A stretch of 64,000 bases of DNA, from the NCBI GenBank assembly GCA_024710005.1, contig JANJVQ010000029.1, positions 1-64,000 on the forward strand, in the 5' to 3' direction. The notes below the pieces were generated by a model, which saw only the letters and a program-made list of their open reading frames with translations, did not search any database and was not told the DNA's origin. The DNA is from Paludibacter sp. (lineage in GTDB: Bacteria > Bacteroidota > Bacteroidia > Bacteroidales > Paludibacteraceae). A program made the position numbers and the translations under genes. Of this stretch, positions 53,942 to 63,527 are shown in pieces (positions within the stretch are counted from its first letter, which is position 1; each line of letters begins with the position of its first letter).

Positions 53942-55075
53942 TTATACTTTTTTATGTTGATAAATGCATGTTGCAGCCCTTCTGGCCGTACCGGGTTCAC
54001 CCAGTTTATCCCTCAGCACTTTATAGGAAGCGATCATCTCATTTCTGTATTGATCATCCCTTAGAATCCTTGTCATTTCATCAATCAGGTTGTCCGTGGT
54101 AAACAAATGAGCAAACAACTCCTTCACTACCTGCTTCTCAGCCAGGATATTAACCAATGATATGAATTTTGTCTTGATAACAACCTCTTTAGCCCAATAA
54201 GCTAATCTGCCAAGCATGACATGGTACACCACCACCTGTGGAGTTCCAATCAGGGCTGTTTCCAAGGTTGCTGTACCCGAATTTACGACAGCCAGATCGG
54301 CATGAAAGATTAACTGATACGGATGATGTTTAATAACCGGATAACTGTTTCCGTCCATAAACTCATGATAGAATGCTGTGTGCACCGAGTTAACACCTGA
54401 AATAACAATCTGATATTCGGGGAATTTCCTGGCAGCAGCAATCATTTTAGGGAGACAAGCAGCAATCTCTTGTTTACGACTACCCGGAAGCAATGCAATG
54501 ATGGGTTTATCGGACAAAAAATATTTTTTCTTAAAGTAACTTGTCTCTTCCGTTTTGTCAAGATGCTCATTTACAGAGTCAACCGATGGATTACCAACAT
54601 ATTTAACATCGTACTGATGAGAAGCATAAAACTCCTTCTCAAACGGAATAATCGCGAGCATCTGTGTTACATCGCGTTTAATCTGTTTAACCCGATGTGA
54701 TTTCCAGGCCCAAACGGAAGGCGATATATAATAGTAAACCGGAATTCCCGTCTTTTGACGTACAAATTTGGCCATACGTAAATTAAAACCGGGATAATCA
54801 ATCATGACTACCACATCAGGCTGAAAATCAAGAATGGCTTTTTTACATACCCGCATATTCTTGAGGATGGTTGAAAGATTCTTCAACACAGCCCAAAATC
54901 CCATAAATGCCATTTCGCGAATATGCTTAATTGGTTTTACACCACTGGCTGCACGCATCAGGTCTCCACCAAAGAAACGTATTTCGCAAGTAGAATCCAG
55001 CTTCTTCAACTCTTCTATCAGAGAAGATCCGTGTAAATCTCCGGATGCCTCTCCTGCTATAAAAAAATACTTCAT
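53942..55075 (-). CDS. lpxB: Lipid-A-disaccharide synthase
   Basis: A GT19 glycosyltransferase joining UDP-diacylglucosamine and lipid X to form the lipid A disaccharide. MKYFFIAGEASGDLHGSSL is the family start and fixes the ATG at 55075 (377 residues); 55105 would overlap comM. RFFGGDLMRAASG, VVMIDYPGFNLRMAKF and PGSRKQEI are typical, and the late segment NSGTATLETALIGTPQVV is diagnostic. It lies 17 bp after comM and 8 bp before the PagL-like gene, all on one strand. Confidence 0.96.
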   Translation of the reverse strand: MKYFFIAGEASGDLHGSSLIEELKKLDSTCEIRFFGGDLMRAASGVKPIKHIREMAFMGFWAVLKNLSTILKNMRVCKKAILDFQPDVVVMIDYPGFNLRMAKFVRQKTGIPVYYYISPSVWAWKSHRVKQIKRDVTQMLAIIPFEKEFYASHQYDVKYVGNPSVDSVNEHLDKTEETSYFKKKYFLSDKPIIALLPGSRKQEIAACLPKMIAAARKFPEYQIVISGVNSVHTAFYHEFMDGNSYPVIKHHPYQLIFHADLAVVNSGTATLETALIGTPQVVVYHVMLGRLAYWAKEVVIKTKFISLVNILAEKQVVKELFAHLFTTDNLIDEMTRILRDDQYRNEMIASYKVLRDKLGEPGTARRAATCIYQHKKV

Positions 55076-55078
55076 GTA

Positions 55079-55086
55079 CAAATATA
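55079..55086 (-). promoter_or_regulatory. Possible -7 element touching the lpxB start (leaderless candidate)
   Basis: Minus-strand TATATTTG ends just 3 bases before the lpxB ATG. If used, transcription would start at or next to the ATG and give a leaderless message. It also overlaps the spacer behind comM, so chance is quite possible. Confidence 0.3.
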
Positions 55087-55092
55087 AATATA

Positions 55093-56631
55093 TTATCCCG
55101 CCCAACCTTCCCGGTCGAGATTTCTGTAATTAATTGCTTCCGCTATATGATGTGAACAAATTTGTTCAGAACCGTCCAGGTCTGCAATGGTTCTGGAGAC
55201 TTTCAATATCCGGTCATACGCACGAGCCGACAAATTTAATCTTTTCATTGCATTTCTGAGCAATTCTGCACCAGATTTATCCGGCACAGCAAATTTTCGT
55301 TGCAATTTTGAAGACATTTGCGCGTTACAATAAACCCCTTCAATATCCCTGAACCGCATTTCCTGAATCTGCCTGGCTTTGACAACCCGATTCCTGATTT
55401 CTTCACTTTTTTCCGCTTCTCTTTGTTCTGATAGTTTCTCAAAGGGAACCGGAACTATTTCAATATGTATATCAATCCTGTCCAACAATGGTCCGGATAT
55501 CCTGCTCAGATACTTTTGAACTACACCTGAACCGCAGACACAAGCCTTTTCCGGATGATTGTAATAACCACAGGGGCAAGGATTCATAGACGCTACCAAC
55601 ATAAAACTTGCGGGATAGTCGACCGAAAATTTTGCCCGGGAAATCGAGATCTTCCTATCCTCCAGCGGCTGCCGCATCACTTCAAGCACTGATCGCTTAA
55701 ATTCAGGCAGTTCATCCAAAAATAAGACACCGTTATGTGCCAGCGAAATCTCTCCTGGTTGCGGGAAAGCGCCCCCTCCTACCAATGCCACATCTGAAAT
55801 TGTATGATGCGGACTACGAAACGGACGTTGCGAAACCAGTGCAGAATTATTATCTGTATTTCCGGCAACTGAGTGTATTTTTGTCGTTTCGAGCGCCTCT
55901 TCCAGTGTCATCGGCGGCATAACTGTAGGCAACCGTTTTGCCATCATCGACTTTCCTGCTCCGGGCGGTCCAACTAAAATAATATTATGCGAACCTGCGG
56001 CAGCAACTTCCAGTGCCCGCTTTACATTTTCCTGTCCTTTTACGTCTGAAAAATCTATTTCAACCTGATCACGCGCCACATTAAACATCTCTTCTGCGTT
56101 TAATTTAATTGGCTGCATAACAGAGTCGTCATTCAAAAAAGCTATCACCTCCGTAATATCCTTCACACCATACACATCTAATCCAGTCACTACAGCAGCC
56201 TCTTTCGCATTTTGATAAGGCACAAGTAATCCTTTAAAACCGGCTTCCCTTGCTTTAACGGCGATGGGTAATGCTCCTTTAATTGGTTTCATTCCACCAT
56301 CAAGCGACAATTCCCCCATCAGGACAAACTTTTCAAGTAAATCTGTCTTTATCTGGTTTGATGCGGCCATAATCCCTACAGCCAGGGGCAAATCATAAGC
56401 AGAACCTTCTTTCCTGATATCTGCCGGAGCCATATTAATAACCACCTGCATCCTGGGCAGTCTTTTGCCTGAAAACGAAAGGGCTGAGGCTATTCTTTCA
56501 TGACTTTCCCTGACTGCATTATCAGGCAAACCAACAATTAAGAAACGTATCCCCTGACTTACATTCACCTCTATCGTCACAATTGTGGCAGATATACCCT
56601 GCACTGCAGCACCAAATGTTTTTACCAACAT
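55093..56631 (-). CDS. comM: ComM/YifB-family Mg-chelatase-like AAA+ ATPase
   Basis: A 512-residue protein of the YifB/ComM family. ComM is a hexameric helicase promoting branch migration during natural transformation. The N-terminal Lon-protease-like domain (MLVKTFGAAVQGISATIVTI start) is followed by Walker A GPPGAGKSMMAKR, HHTISDVALVGGGAFPQPGE, and the typical C-terminal domain. The cysteine motif CPCGYYNHPEKACVCG is intact. The ATG at 56631 is chosen because the -7 element at 56669 lies inside the longer version. Confidence 0.93.
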   Translation of the reverse strand: MLVKTFGAAVQGISATIVTIEVNVSQGIRFLIVGLPDNAVRESHERIASALSFSGKRLPRMQVVINMAPADIRKEGSAYDLPLAVGIMAASNQIKTDLLEKFVLMGELSLDGGMKPIKGALPIAVKAREAGFKGLLVPYQNAKEAAVVTGLDVYGVKDITEVIAFLNDDSVMQPIKLNAEEMFNVARDQVEIDFSDVKGQENVKRALEVAAAGSHNIILVGPPGAGKSMMAKRLPTVMPPMTLEEALETTKIHSVAGNTDNNSALVSQRPFRSPHHTISDVALVGGGAFPQPGEISLAHNGVLFLDELPEFKRSVLEVMRQPLEDRKISISRAKFSVDYPASFMLVASMNPCPCGYYNHPEKACVCGSGVVQKYLSRISGPLLDRIDIHIEIVPVPFEKLSEQREAEKSEEIRNRVVKARQIQEMRFRDIEGVYCNAQMSSKLQRKFAVPDKSGAELLRNAMKRLNLSARAYDRILKVSRTIADLDGSEQICSHHIAEAINYRNLDREGWAG

Positions 56632-56668
56632 AGTTATTCGGTTTTTGTATAACAAACAGTAACGGGTG

Positions 56669-56676
56669 CAAAAATA
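56669..56676 (-). promoter_or_regulatory. -7 promoter element of the comM-lpxB-PagL-like operon
   Basis: Minus-strand TATTTTTG followed by C fits the consensus. It lies 38 bases before the comM ATG. The -33 region shows only a weak match 22 bases upstream. Confidence 0.5.
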
Positions 56677-56776
56677 CAATTAATCTGAGAGATTTACACA
56701 ATCCAAACTTTAAAAAAACAACGCAAAATGTATAAATAATTTATTTCATCATGCATTTGTAAACAGGTGGAAAAAG

Positions 56777-56810
56777 AAAAAGGTTGCAATATATCAATTG
56801 CAACCTTTTT
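56777..56810 (-). terminator. Rho-independent terminator of the peroxiredoxin gene
   Basis: A 14-bp perfect stem (AAAAAGGTTGCAAT 56777-56790 with ATTGCAACCTTTTT 56797-56810) with a 6-base loop, followed on the minus strand by a T-rich stretch. It lies 21 bp after the stop. Confidence 0.87.
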
Positions 56811-56831
56811 AAAATTAAGTTTAATACGGGA

Positions 56832-57464
56832 TTAATGACCTGACAGGTAACTTGAAATACCGTCCTGCGTTGGTTTCAATGCTTTATCACCTTTCTTCCA
56901 GTTAGCAGGACAAACTTCGCCATATTCTTCCGTAAACTGAAGTGCATCAATCAAACGAATCACCTCATCCACACTACGTCCAAGCGGCATATCATTCACA
57001 ACCTGGTGACGAACCACGCCATTTTTATCAATCAGGAATAAACCGCGGTAAGCCTTGGCTTCTCCAACAAAAACTTCATTACCTTCTTCATCATAGGTTT
57101 CCTCACCAGCCAACACATCATAGGCTTTTGAAATGGCAAGGGTCTGATCCACAATAATCGGATAATTTACGCCCTGGATTCCTCCTTCATTTGTTGGCGT
57201 CTGAAGCCATTTCCAATGTGAGAATTCCGAATCGGTAGATGCTCCGACAACGACAACATTACGCGATTCAAATTCAGCTATCTTATCCTGAAAAGCAATT
57301 AATTCAGTCGGGCAAACAAATGTAAAGTCTGCCGGATAAAAGAAAAACACTACATACTTTTCACCCTCATATTGTTTAAGGGAAAAATTTTCTACAATCT
57401 CACCTCCGTTAACCACTGCCTTGGTGTTAAATACAGGAGCTTTTTTACCTACTAATACTGACAT
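56832..57464 (-). CDS. 2-Cys peroxiredoxin (AhpC/Prx1 type)
   Basis: A 210-residue thiol peroxidase that reduces hydrogen peroxide and organic peroxides. The peroxidatic cysteine is C51 in FYPADFTFVCPTE. The resolving cysteine is about C185 in EVCPANW. The GASTDSEFSHWKWLQTP stretch is typical of this class. It is longer at the C-terminus (GDKALKPTQDGISSYL) than E. coli AhpC and closer to the Prx1 group. No ahpF reductase gene lies beside it. Confidence 0.95.
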   Translation of the reverse strand: MSVLVGKKAPVFNTKAVVNGGEIVENFSLKQYEGEKYVVFFFYPADFTFVCPTELIAFQDKIAEFESRNVVVVGASTDSEFSHWKWLQTPTNEGGIQGVNYPIIVDQTLAISKAYDVLAGEETYDEEGNEVFVGEAKAYRGLFLIDKNGVVRHQVVNDMPLGRSVDEVIRLIDALQFTEEYGEVCPANWKKGDKALKPTQDGISSYLSGH

Positions 57465-57507
57465 ATTACTTTATTTTGATTAAAAATTTAACTATTTCTT
57501 ACGAATG

Positions 57508-57515
57508 CAAAGTTA
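57508..57515 (-). promoter_or_regulatory. -7 promoter element of the peroxiredoxin gene
   Basis: Minus-strand TAACTTTG followed by C fits the consensus and lies 44 bases before the start. A TTTG lies upstream at 57527-57530, but only 11 bases away, too close for a normal -33. No regulator site was recognised. Confidence 0.58.
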
Positions 57516-57582
57516 GATTGTTTCATCAAAAAAATGACATAAAAAGCTATCGAATGTTTTTATAGTAATATAGACATTTTGG

Positions 57583-57640
57583 ATAGCGGAGAACGGAAAG
57601 CGGAAAGCGAAGAGCTAATAGCTAATAGTGAATAGCTGAC
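57583..57640. repeat. Repeat cluster at the 3' end of ispF
   Basis: AGCGGAGAACGGAAAGCGG is followed by AAAGCGAAG and then AGCTAATAGCTAATAGTGAA plus TAGC. It ends 2 bp from the ispF stop codon. The first half matches the arms of the inverted repeat at 1854-1980 and the second the GAATAGTGAATAG units in the hisD-hisC gap. Confidence 0.72.
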
Positions 57641-57641
57641 T

Positions 57642-58127
57642 TTAGACATTAGACTGAAAAATTAAGACTGTCGCATAGGCAGCCATGCCTTCTGCGCGAC
57701 CAACAAAGCCCATTTTCTCGGAAGTTGTCGCTTTAATGGAAATCTTATCTGTAGATGTATCCATCACTTCTGCCAGACAGATCTGCATTGCAGGAATGTG
57801 TGGATTAATTTTTGGTTTTTCAGCACAGATGGTGCAATCGGCATTCCCAAACTCATAACCTTTTGAACGCAACAGTTGCATGGTTTGTTTCAGGAGGATT
57901 TTACTATCTACATTTTTATATTCTGCCGCTGTATCCGGGAAGTGGAATCCGATATCACGCAGATTTGCTGCACCCAACAAGGCATCACAAAGGGCATGAA
58001 TCAATACATCAGCATCAGAATGACCGAGAAGGCCGACAGCATGCTCAATTTTAACACCCCCAAGCCATAAATCCCTCGAATGAGCAAATTGATGCACATC
58101 GTAACCAAAACCTACACGAATATTCAT
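57642..58127 (-). CDS. ispF: 2-C-methyl-D-erythritol 2,4-cyclodiphosphate synthase
   Basis: A 161-residue trimeric MEP pathway enzyme. Metal ligands are D10 and H12 in GYDVHQF and H44 in HSDADVLIHALCDALLGA. The later SIKATTSEKMGFVGRAEGMA carries the nucleotide-binding residues. The length is standard. It lies 29 bp after porV on the same strand; dxr of the same pathway is at 11157-12320. Confidence 0.97.
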   Translation of the reverse strand: MNIRVGFGYDVHQFAHSRDLWLGGVKIEHAVGLLGHSDADVLIHALCDALLGAANLRDIGFHFPDTAAEYKNVDSKILLKQTMQLLRSKGYEFGNADCTICAEKPKINPHIPAMQICLAEVMDTSTDKISIKATTSEKMGFVGRAEGMAAYATVLIFQSNV

Positions 58128-58156
58128 CGGTTATATCTAAAAATGAAACAACAATT

Positions 58157-59308
58157 TTATCTCATCAGATTCTGCAATCCGAACAAGTCGAAGGACAATG
58201 AGAAACGCAATGTCTGATCAAGTGGGTTTGTCTGCGCTACTGAAATAACATAAGAAGCATCCAGTTGGAACATATTCAGTTTAAATCCGGCTCCCGCAGT
58301 AAAGAACTTACGGTTACCTTTATTCTGATGCTCATTAAAATATCCTGCTCTGACAGAGAACTGGTTGTTATACACATATTCAGCGCCTATCGACCAGGCA
58401 ATCTCCTGTAATTCTTCTTTCACTCCACCGGGGGCATCACTGAAAGATGAAAAAATACCCTGCAATGAAGTCATGTCATTGTAATAATTTACATTCTCAG
58501 CTGTTTTTGTATAATCGATGGTTGGCACTAACATTTTATAAGCATCAGCACTGAAAGACAACCGCTGATATTCATCAATCGGATAATCGAAGGAAGTACC
58601 CAAACGCAAATTTGTCGGAATAAAATAACTGGACGCAAACTCGTCATAAGAAATTTTCGACCCAATATTAGAAACATTCAAGCCAAGAGCAAAAGTTCCA
58701 TCACCTGTATACATTTGCACCGGCGTCCGGTAATACATGGCAACATCAGCAGCAACAGCCACACCCGGATAGATTTCAGATCCACTGTTAGTCAGGTTCT
58801 TACCATTATTCAGGTCAGAATAGATTAAACGCAAAGCGGCAGCTGCCGAGAAATTATCGAATAACTTTTGGGAATAAGCTACATCCAATGCAAACTCATT
58901 GGGAAATGCGGTTGCATATTCTCTGCCCTCGTAATCTGTCATTACAATTTCACCTAAAGAAAAATACCGCAAAGAAGCACTTAATGCTCTTCGTTGATCA
59001 AACTTCCAATAACCGGTGAGATAAGTGAGATTAATATCATCTACTAATTGTCGTAACCAGGGAGTAAATGAAAATGATAACCCGGCATCACTCTCGGCAA
59101 ATACATATTTGGCCGGATTCCAGAATTGAGAATTTACATCAGCAGAAGTTGCGGCACCTAAATCTCCCATACCCGCTCCCCTTGCATCAGGAGAAATAGT
59201 AAGTGAGGGAACTGTATAACCTACCGGATTAATCTGAACTTCTTCCTGTGAATACGCGCTAAACGATATTGCAAACAAAAGGATGATTAAAAATAAATTT
59301 TTTCTCAT
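58157..59308 (-). CDS. porV: Type IX secretion outer-membrane protein PorV
   Basis: A 383-residue, 14-strand FadL-like barrel (PorV/LptO family). PorV is the shuttle that takes type IX cargo from the translocon to the PorU sortase. After a signal peptide (about 1-20, ending AYS) comes TVPSLTISPDARGAGMGDLG, the characteristic start. QFWNPAKYVFAE and the last strand LDQTLRFSLSFDLFGLQ are typical. It follows porU by 97 bp and probably shares its transcript. Confidence 0.93.
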   Translation of the reverse strand: MRKNLFLIILLFAISFSAYSQEEVQINPVGYTVPSLTISPDARGAGMGDLGAATSADVNSQFWNPAKYVFAESDAGLSFSFTPWLRQLVDDINLTYLTGYWKFDQRRALSASLRYFSLGEIVMTDYEGREYATAFPNEFALDVAYSQKLFDNFSAAAALRLIYSDLNNGKNLTNSGSEIYPGVAVAADVAMYYRTPVQMYTGDGTFALGLNVSNIGSKISYDEFASSYFIPTNLRLGTSFDYPIDEYQRLSFSADAYKMLVPTIDYTKTAENVNYYNDMTSLQGIFSSFSDAPGGVKEELQEIAWSIGAEYVYNNQFSVRAGYFNEHQNKGNRKFFTAGAGFKLNMFQLDASYVISVAQTNPLDQTLRFSLSFDLFGLQNLMR

Positions 59309-59405
59309 TGCTATAATCTTTCTTAATTTTTTATGTCTTAACGCAGACTTGTATGATTAATATCTTTAAACGAAAAATAATGGTTTTATTGTATTGCCTC
59401 CAATC

Positions 59406-62400
59406 TTATTCTACAACTATAAGTTTATTCATTCTGGAACGAACTACTTTCGAATTTGTTTGAATAGATATACGATACAGATAGACTCCTGTTGAAAGTC
59501 TTCTACCTGTCATGTCACTTACATCCCAGTTGATTTCATCGAGGGTAGATTGTTTAAAACTCCATATCTGACGACCGGAAAGATCGTAAATATCAACCTG
59601 CGTGTTCATCACAGATTCAGGACGATCGTGTTCCACAACAAACTTTGTATAGGACTTAACCGGATTCGGATAATTTTTGACACTGAATATTTCGGGTTCC
59701 AACCCTTTTACCACTTCAAATTCAATTGTCTGAACGGATGAATTATTCAACAAGTCCCAGACCCTGAATGTAAGCGTATGTTTTCCGGAACGTAACTCAG
59801 GCAATTTAAATCTGACTTTCCCCTGAGAATAGTCATTCATTGCCGACTTATAATAATCATTCAGCACATAGGATTTACCCGGATCCTCATCAATCACCAG
59901 CAATATATCATGTCCGATACCACTTCCTACCTGGTTAATGCCATTAACATCACTTACGTGGGCTATAAACAAGGGCGTTTCATTTACTTTATCCCCAGAT
60001 TTAAAGCCAGCGGTATTCAGATACATGTTAATTTCAGGACCTTCCGTTTCGTAGAACACATCGGGGTTTGAACCTCCAATGATAAAATTCTCATAAAACC
60101 CCTGGGCTTCATAACCATTATCATCACAAGAAGCATAAAAATTGACTCTTCCGCTCCCATAATTATATTTTATATCCTTAGGCAACATAAAGGTAAGTTC
60201 AAAATTTCCATTTACTACCTCAGCTACTCCGGAAAACAACTTATTCTGTCGATCATTAAAATTAAATGTTTTTGATTCTCCATGATTTCTCAAACTGGAA
60301 ATTCGTTGAACTTTATCAAAAACAGATGCATTCAGAAATCCGTTAAAGTCATCTACTTTATTCCCCTCATTGTCTGCGATATACCCTGCAAACTTTGCAA
60401 CTGAAAGTGCCCTAAGCGTATCGTTACCCTGTACGTCATTATCATTTATTTTCTGAACAACGACCTTGTATTCATTTGGATAAGTCAGTCTGACTGCAGG
60501 GTCTCCCATATACACATACGACAATTTATTTATCTCATTACCCAGGTTGTTTTTGGCGCGAGCAATCACATCTCCAACCCTGAGGTTTTTTCCATTTTCC
60601 TTATAAAACAGGAAATGATTTATCCATTGATTAATATATCTGTTCTGAGACGCGTAAACTGGTCTCGCTGCAGAAATAATTCCAATGCCGCCGCCGACAG
60701 GATTAAGCAATACATGTTCTCCCGCCGAAACAGTTGGCAGGTCAAACTGAAGGAAGTTACAGGTAGCAGCGACCCATAATGGTAAACTTTTGTTCGACAG
60801 GTTTTTCACATCGGCTGTCGACAAAATCTGTTCATTGGTCCAGCCTGTCGCACCGGCATGCCCCACAAAGTTCAGCATAAACATTCCGTTTCTCAATAAA
60901 TTATGGAACTGAGCACGGGCAACAGGATACGACTCACCACTTGCATTTATTTCCTGTTGATAAGCATCCAGATAAATTTTAGTTATTTGCATGGATGGAT
61001 GTGCCCTGCCAATCATAGAGGCAACACTGTCGGCCTGTTCCATGTGTAAAAATCCGTCACCATCATCGGCCAGATAACAAATCTGATTTTTCCAGATACC
61101 CCGATTCTCATTCTTCATGTAATTGATTGTTTTGGTAACTACATCAGTAGCCTCCTGAACAGTTGACACAGGGAATCTTCCAACTCCGATATCCATGGTA
61201 TGTGATGGAATCTGTGTACCCTCTGAATCTTCAAGGAACGTAAAATAATCGTCAGTCAGGTATGAAAGTGTTTCAACCAATGAATTTTCAGTTTGATAAG
61301 TCAACACATAGCTCTCACTCGAAGACGACAAGACCTTGCGATTATCGAATGACCCTCTGCCAAACAACAACAAATATTTAGGACGTTTTGTCAGATCTCC
61401 CGATTGTGTTGCTCTGTCATACAACATCTTCATCATCCAGCGATAGGCTGTTGCATCCGGAGTCCCGGAAGAGAATTCATTGTAAACCTGTTCTGTAGTT
61501 ACTGCTTCAACAGTGATTTCACCCATATCGTTGTGAGCTTTTGCCAGTCTCTGTGCTTGCTGCAAAAAATTAGGATGGGCAATAATTACCATGTCTGTCG
61601 GCAACATGCCATGTAAATTCTGATTAGCAACATTACCCAAAATTTCCGGCTTCGGGAAGGAGGATCCGGCCTTTGGATCAATCGCCAGATATGTTTTAGG
61701 TGTTTTGTTGTTTCCATAGAAACTCAGCATTCCGTTATTAGCCTGAGCTGTAATACGGGTTATATTTACATGATCGGTAATATCCCATATTTGCACATTA
61801 GTGCCTGCATTTGCAAGATTGAACTTACTGTATGTATCATTCCCGATAAAATCGGGATATTGAAAGCGCATGGCAGCTCCTGACATGGTAAGCGACCGGC
61901 GTGCATTAACTTCAACATAATTCAGATACCCTTTGGATGAGGATACCGGCTTTATATACGTCAGATTAAAATTCAGCAGATCCTGTTCGGGAGTAAATGT
62001 GAAAATTCCATTTGCAGCACGGGCTTTTTCGTAATTGTCATTTTCTGTTTTCTTGGCTACCGAAAGTGATTTGGTCTGCTGATCATTTAATTTTAACTGA
62101 AAAGTTGATATTTCGGACGATGTCGCGGCAACATCAAGACGTACCTTCACGGTATTGGCATTTTTCACGAGATTCTGAAAATTGAAATTCAGATTTAACG
62201 ACAGCATATCACCAAAAGTTTCACCATAAAAATCTTTACCTGAACTGGCTATACTATTCAATTCTTTTTCATGTACTGCATAATCGGTAAATTCATTTAC
62301 CTCATTGTATGACGCTCCGTTCGGTAAAACGACTTCAGTCTCTCCAATTTTTCTCACCTCTGTCACTGCTGAACTTACAAAATAGTATCCATAATTTGAA

Positions 62401-62816
62401 TAATGATTCAACAGATGGATATACATTCCTCTGTTTATATCGTAAGTCCATGAATTAACCCCCTGTGCATAAAACAGGATATAATCACCTGCGTTAAAAA
62501 CGCCATCGGAACCAGTTTCCATATGAATGGCAAGCTCCGGTAAATCATCATTTTTAGGCTGGAGAAAACTCTGATTTAACAATGCACCACCATATCCATA
62601 AATCTTTACCTTCTGGGGATCAACTCCCATTGCAGACAAATCCTCATAGGTTAATTTATACACTCCAGACTCTTTGATACGAATCTTAACAAATTTACCC
62701 TGAGCAAGTACTGATGCGGTTTTATATGCATGTAAACTCCCATAAGCCTCTGAATAACTGACTAATGCCAGCAGGCTTATAAAAAATATAATTATTTTAT
62801 TGCGAAAGTTTCTCAT
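59406..62816 (-). CDS. porU: Type IX secretion signal peptidase/sortase PorU
   Basis: A 1136-residue cell-surface cysteine protease of the gingipain (C25) clan. PorU removes the C-terminal sorting domain of type IX cargo and attaches the protein to anionic LPS. The catalytic pair is H653 (NFVGHAGATGW) and C686 (LWVAATCNFLQFD), 33 residues apart; P. gingivalis PorU uses C690. It has a signal peptide and ends in its own sorting-like domain (YPNPVKSYTKFVVEH, VDIYDLSGRQIWSF, STGVYLYRISI). The LPLWVAATCNF and GGGIGIISAARPVYASQN stretches are family marks. It is followed by porV. Confidence 0.96.
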   Translation of the reverse strand: MRNFRNKIIIFFISLLALVSYSEAYGSLHAYKTASVLAQGKFVKIRIKESGVYKLTYEDLSAMGVDPQKVKIYGYGGALLNQSFLQPKNDDLPELAIHMETGSDGVFNAGDYILFYAQGVNSWTYDINRGMYIHLLNHYSNYGYYFVSSAVTEVRKIGETEVVLPNGASYNEVNEFTDYAVHEKELNSIASSGKDFYGETFGDMLSLNLNFNFQNLVKNANTVKVRLDVAATSSEISTFQLKLNDQQTKSLSVAKKTENDNYEKARAANGIFTFTPEQDLLNFNLTYIKPVSSSKGYLNYVEVNARRSLTMSGAAMRFQYPDFIGNDTYSKFNLANAGTNVQIWDITDHVNITRITAQANNGMLSFYGNNKTPKTYLAIDPKAGSSFPKPEILGNVANQNLHGMLPTDMVIIAHPNFLQQAQRLAKAHNDMGEITVEAVTTEQVYNEFSSGTPDATAYRWMMKMLYDRATQSGDLTKRPKYLLLFGRGSFDNRKVLSSSSESYVLTYQTENSLVETLSYLTDDYFTFLEDSEGTQIPSHTMDIGVGRFPVSTVQEATDVVTKTINYMKNENRGIWKNQICYLADDGDGFLHMEQADSVASMIGRAHPSMQITKIYLDAYQQEINASGESYPVARAQFHNLLRNGMFMLNFVGHAGATGWTNEQILSTADVKNLSNKSLPLWVAATCNFLQFDLPTVSAGEHVLLNPVGGGIGIISAARPVYASQNRYINQWINHFLFYKENGKNLRVGDVIARAKNNLGNEINKLSYVYMGDPAVRLTYPNEYKVVVQKINDNDVQGNDTLRALSVAKFAGYIADNEGNKVDDFNGFLNASVFDKVQRISSLRNHGESKTFNFNDRQNKLFSGVAEVVNGNFELTFMLPKDIKYNYGSGRVNFYASCDDNGYEAQGFYENFIIGGSNPDVFYETEGPEINMYLNTAGFKSGDKVNETPLFIAHVSDVNGINQVGSGIGHDILLVIDEDPGKSYVLNDYYKSAMNDYSQGKVRFKLPELRSGKHTLTFRVWDLLNNSSVQTIEFEVVKGLEPEIFSVKNYPNPVKSYTKFVVEHDRPESVMNTQVDIYDLSGRQIWSFKQSTLDEINWDVSDMTGRRLSTGVYLYRISIQTNSKVVRSRMNKLIVVE

Positions 62817-62904
62817 TGATAAAACATGATTTGATGTAATTTCACCGGTTTTCTGTTAAACGTAAACTATAATTGTTTGTTGTAGTGTTTATAGAATGAT
62901 AACA

Positions 62905-63516
62905 TTATTTAATTTTAAAATCAAACATCTTTTGATCAAATATGTAACCTTCCAGCCGGTCACCAACCTGTACTTTTCCTACTCCAACCGGAGTTCCGGT
63001 AAATAAAATATCACCAATTTTCAGGGTAAAGAATTTACTTGTGTAAGCAATTAATTCATCCACAGGAAAAATCATGTCCTTCGAATTGCCTTGCTGAACT
63101 GTTTTTCCATTGATATCTAAATGAAATTCAATATTCTGAACATCACTAATTTCAGAAACGGGTATAAAGTTTCCAATAACGGCTGAGTTGTCGAAGGCTT
63201 TGCTAATTTCCCACGGATGACCGTTCGATTTCAGTTTTCGCTGAATATCACGTGCCGTAAAATCAACACCAAGACCAATTTCAGCATAATACCGGTGAGC
63301 ATATTTTTTCGCGATATTCTTTCCTAACCTGTTGATTTTAACAATCAACTCTGTTTCATAATGCAACTCATCCGTAAAATCCGGAATAAAAAACGGCTTA
63401 TTATTCTTTAACAATGCCGTATCCGGTTTCATAAAAACAACAGGTTCTGAAGGATTTTTGCTGTTTAGCTCTTTGTTATGCTCGACGTAATTTTGTCCGA
63501 TTGCCAGAATTTTCAT
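62905..63516 (-). CDS. Fumarylacetoacetate hydrolase-family protein
   Basis: A 203-residue short FAH-fold protein. MKILAIGQNYVEHNKELNS is the usual start. FMKPDTALL, the ELIVKINR metal-binding Glu region and GLGVDFTARDIQRKLKSNG are typical of the short FAHD/YcgM group. Related proteins act as acylpyruvases or oxaloacetate decarboxylases; the substrate here is unknown. It starts 11 bp after rex. Confidence 0.9.
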   Translation of the reverse strand: MKILAIGQNYVEHNKELNSKNPSEPVVFMKPDTALLKNNKPFFIPDFTDELHYETELIVKINRLGKNIAKKYAHRYYAEIGLGVDFTARDIQRKLKSNGHPWEISKAFDNSAVIGNFIPVSEISDVQNIEFHLDINGKTVQQGNSKDMIFPVDELIAYTSKFFTLKIGDILFTGTPVGVGKVQVGDRLEGYIFDQKMFDFKIK

Positions 63517-63527
63517 GCAGTAAACAA

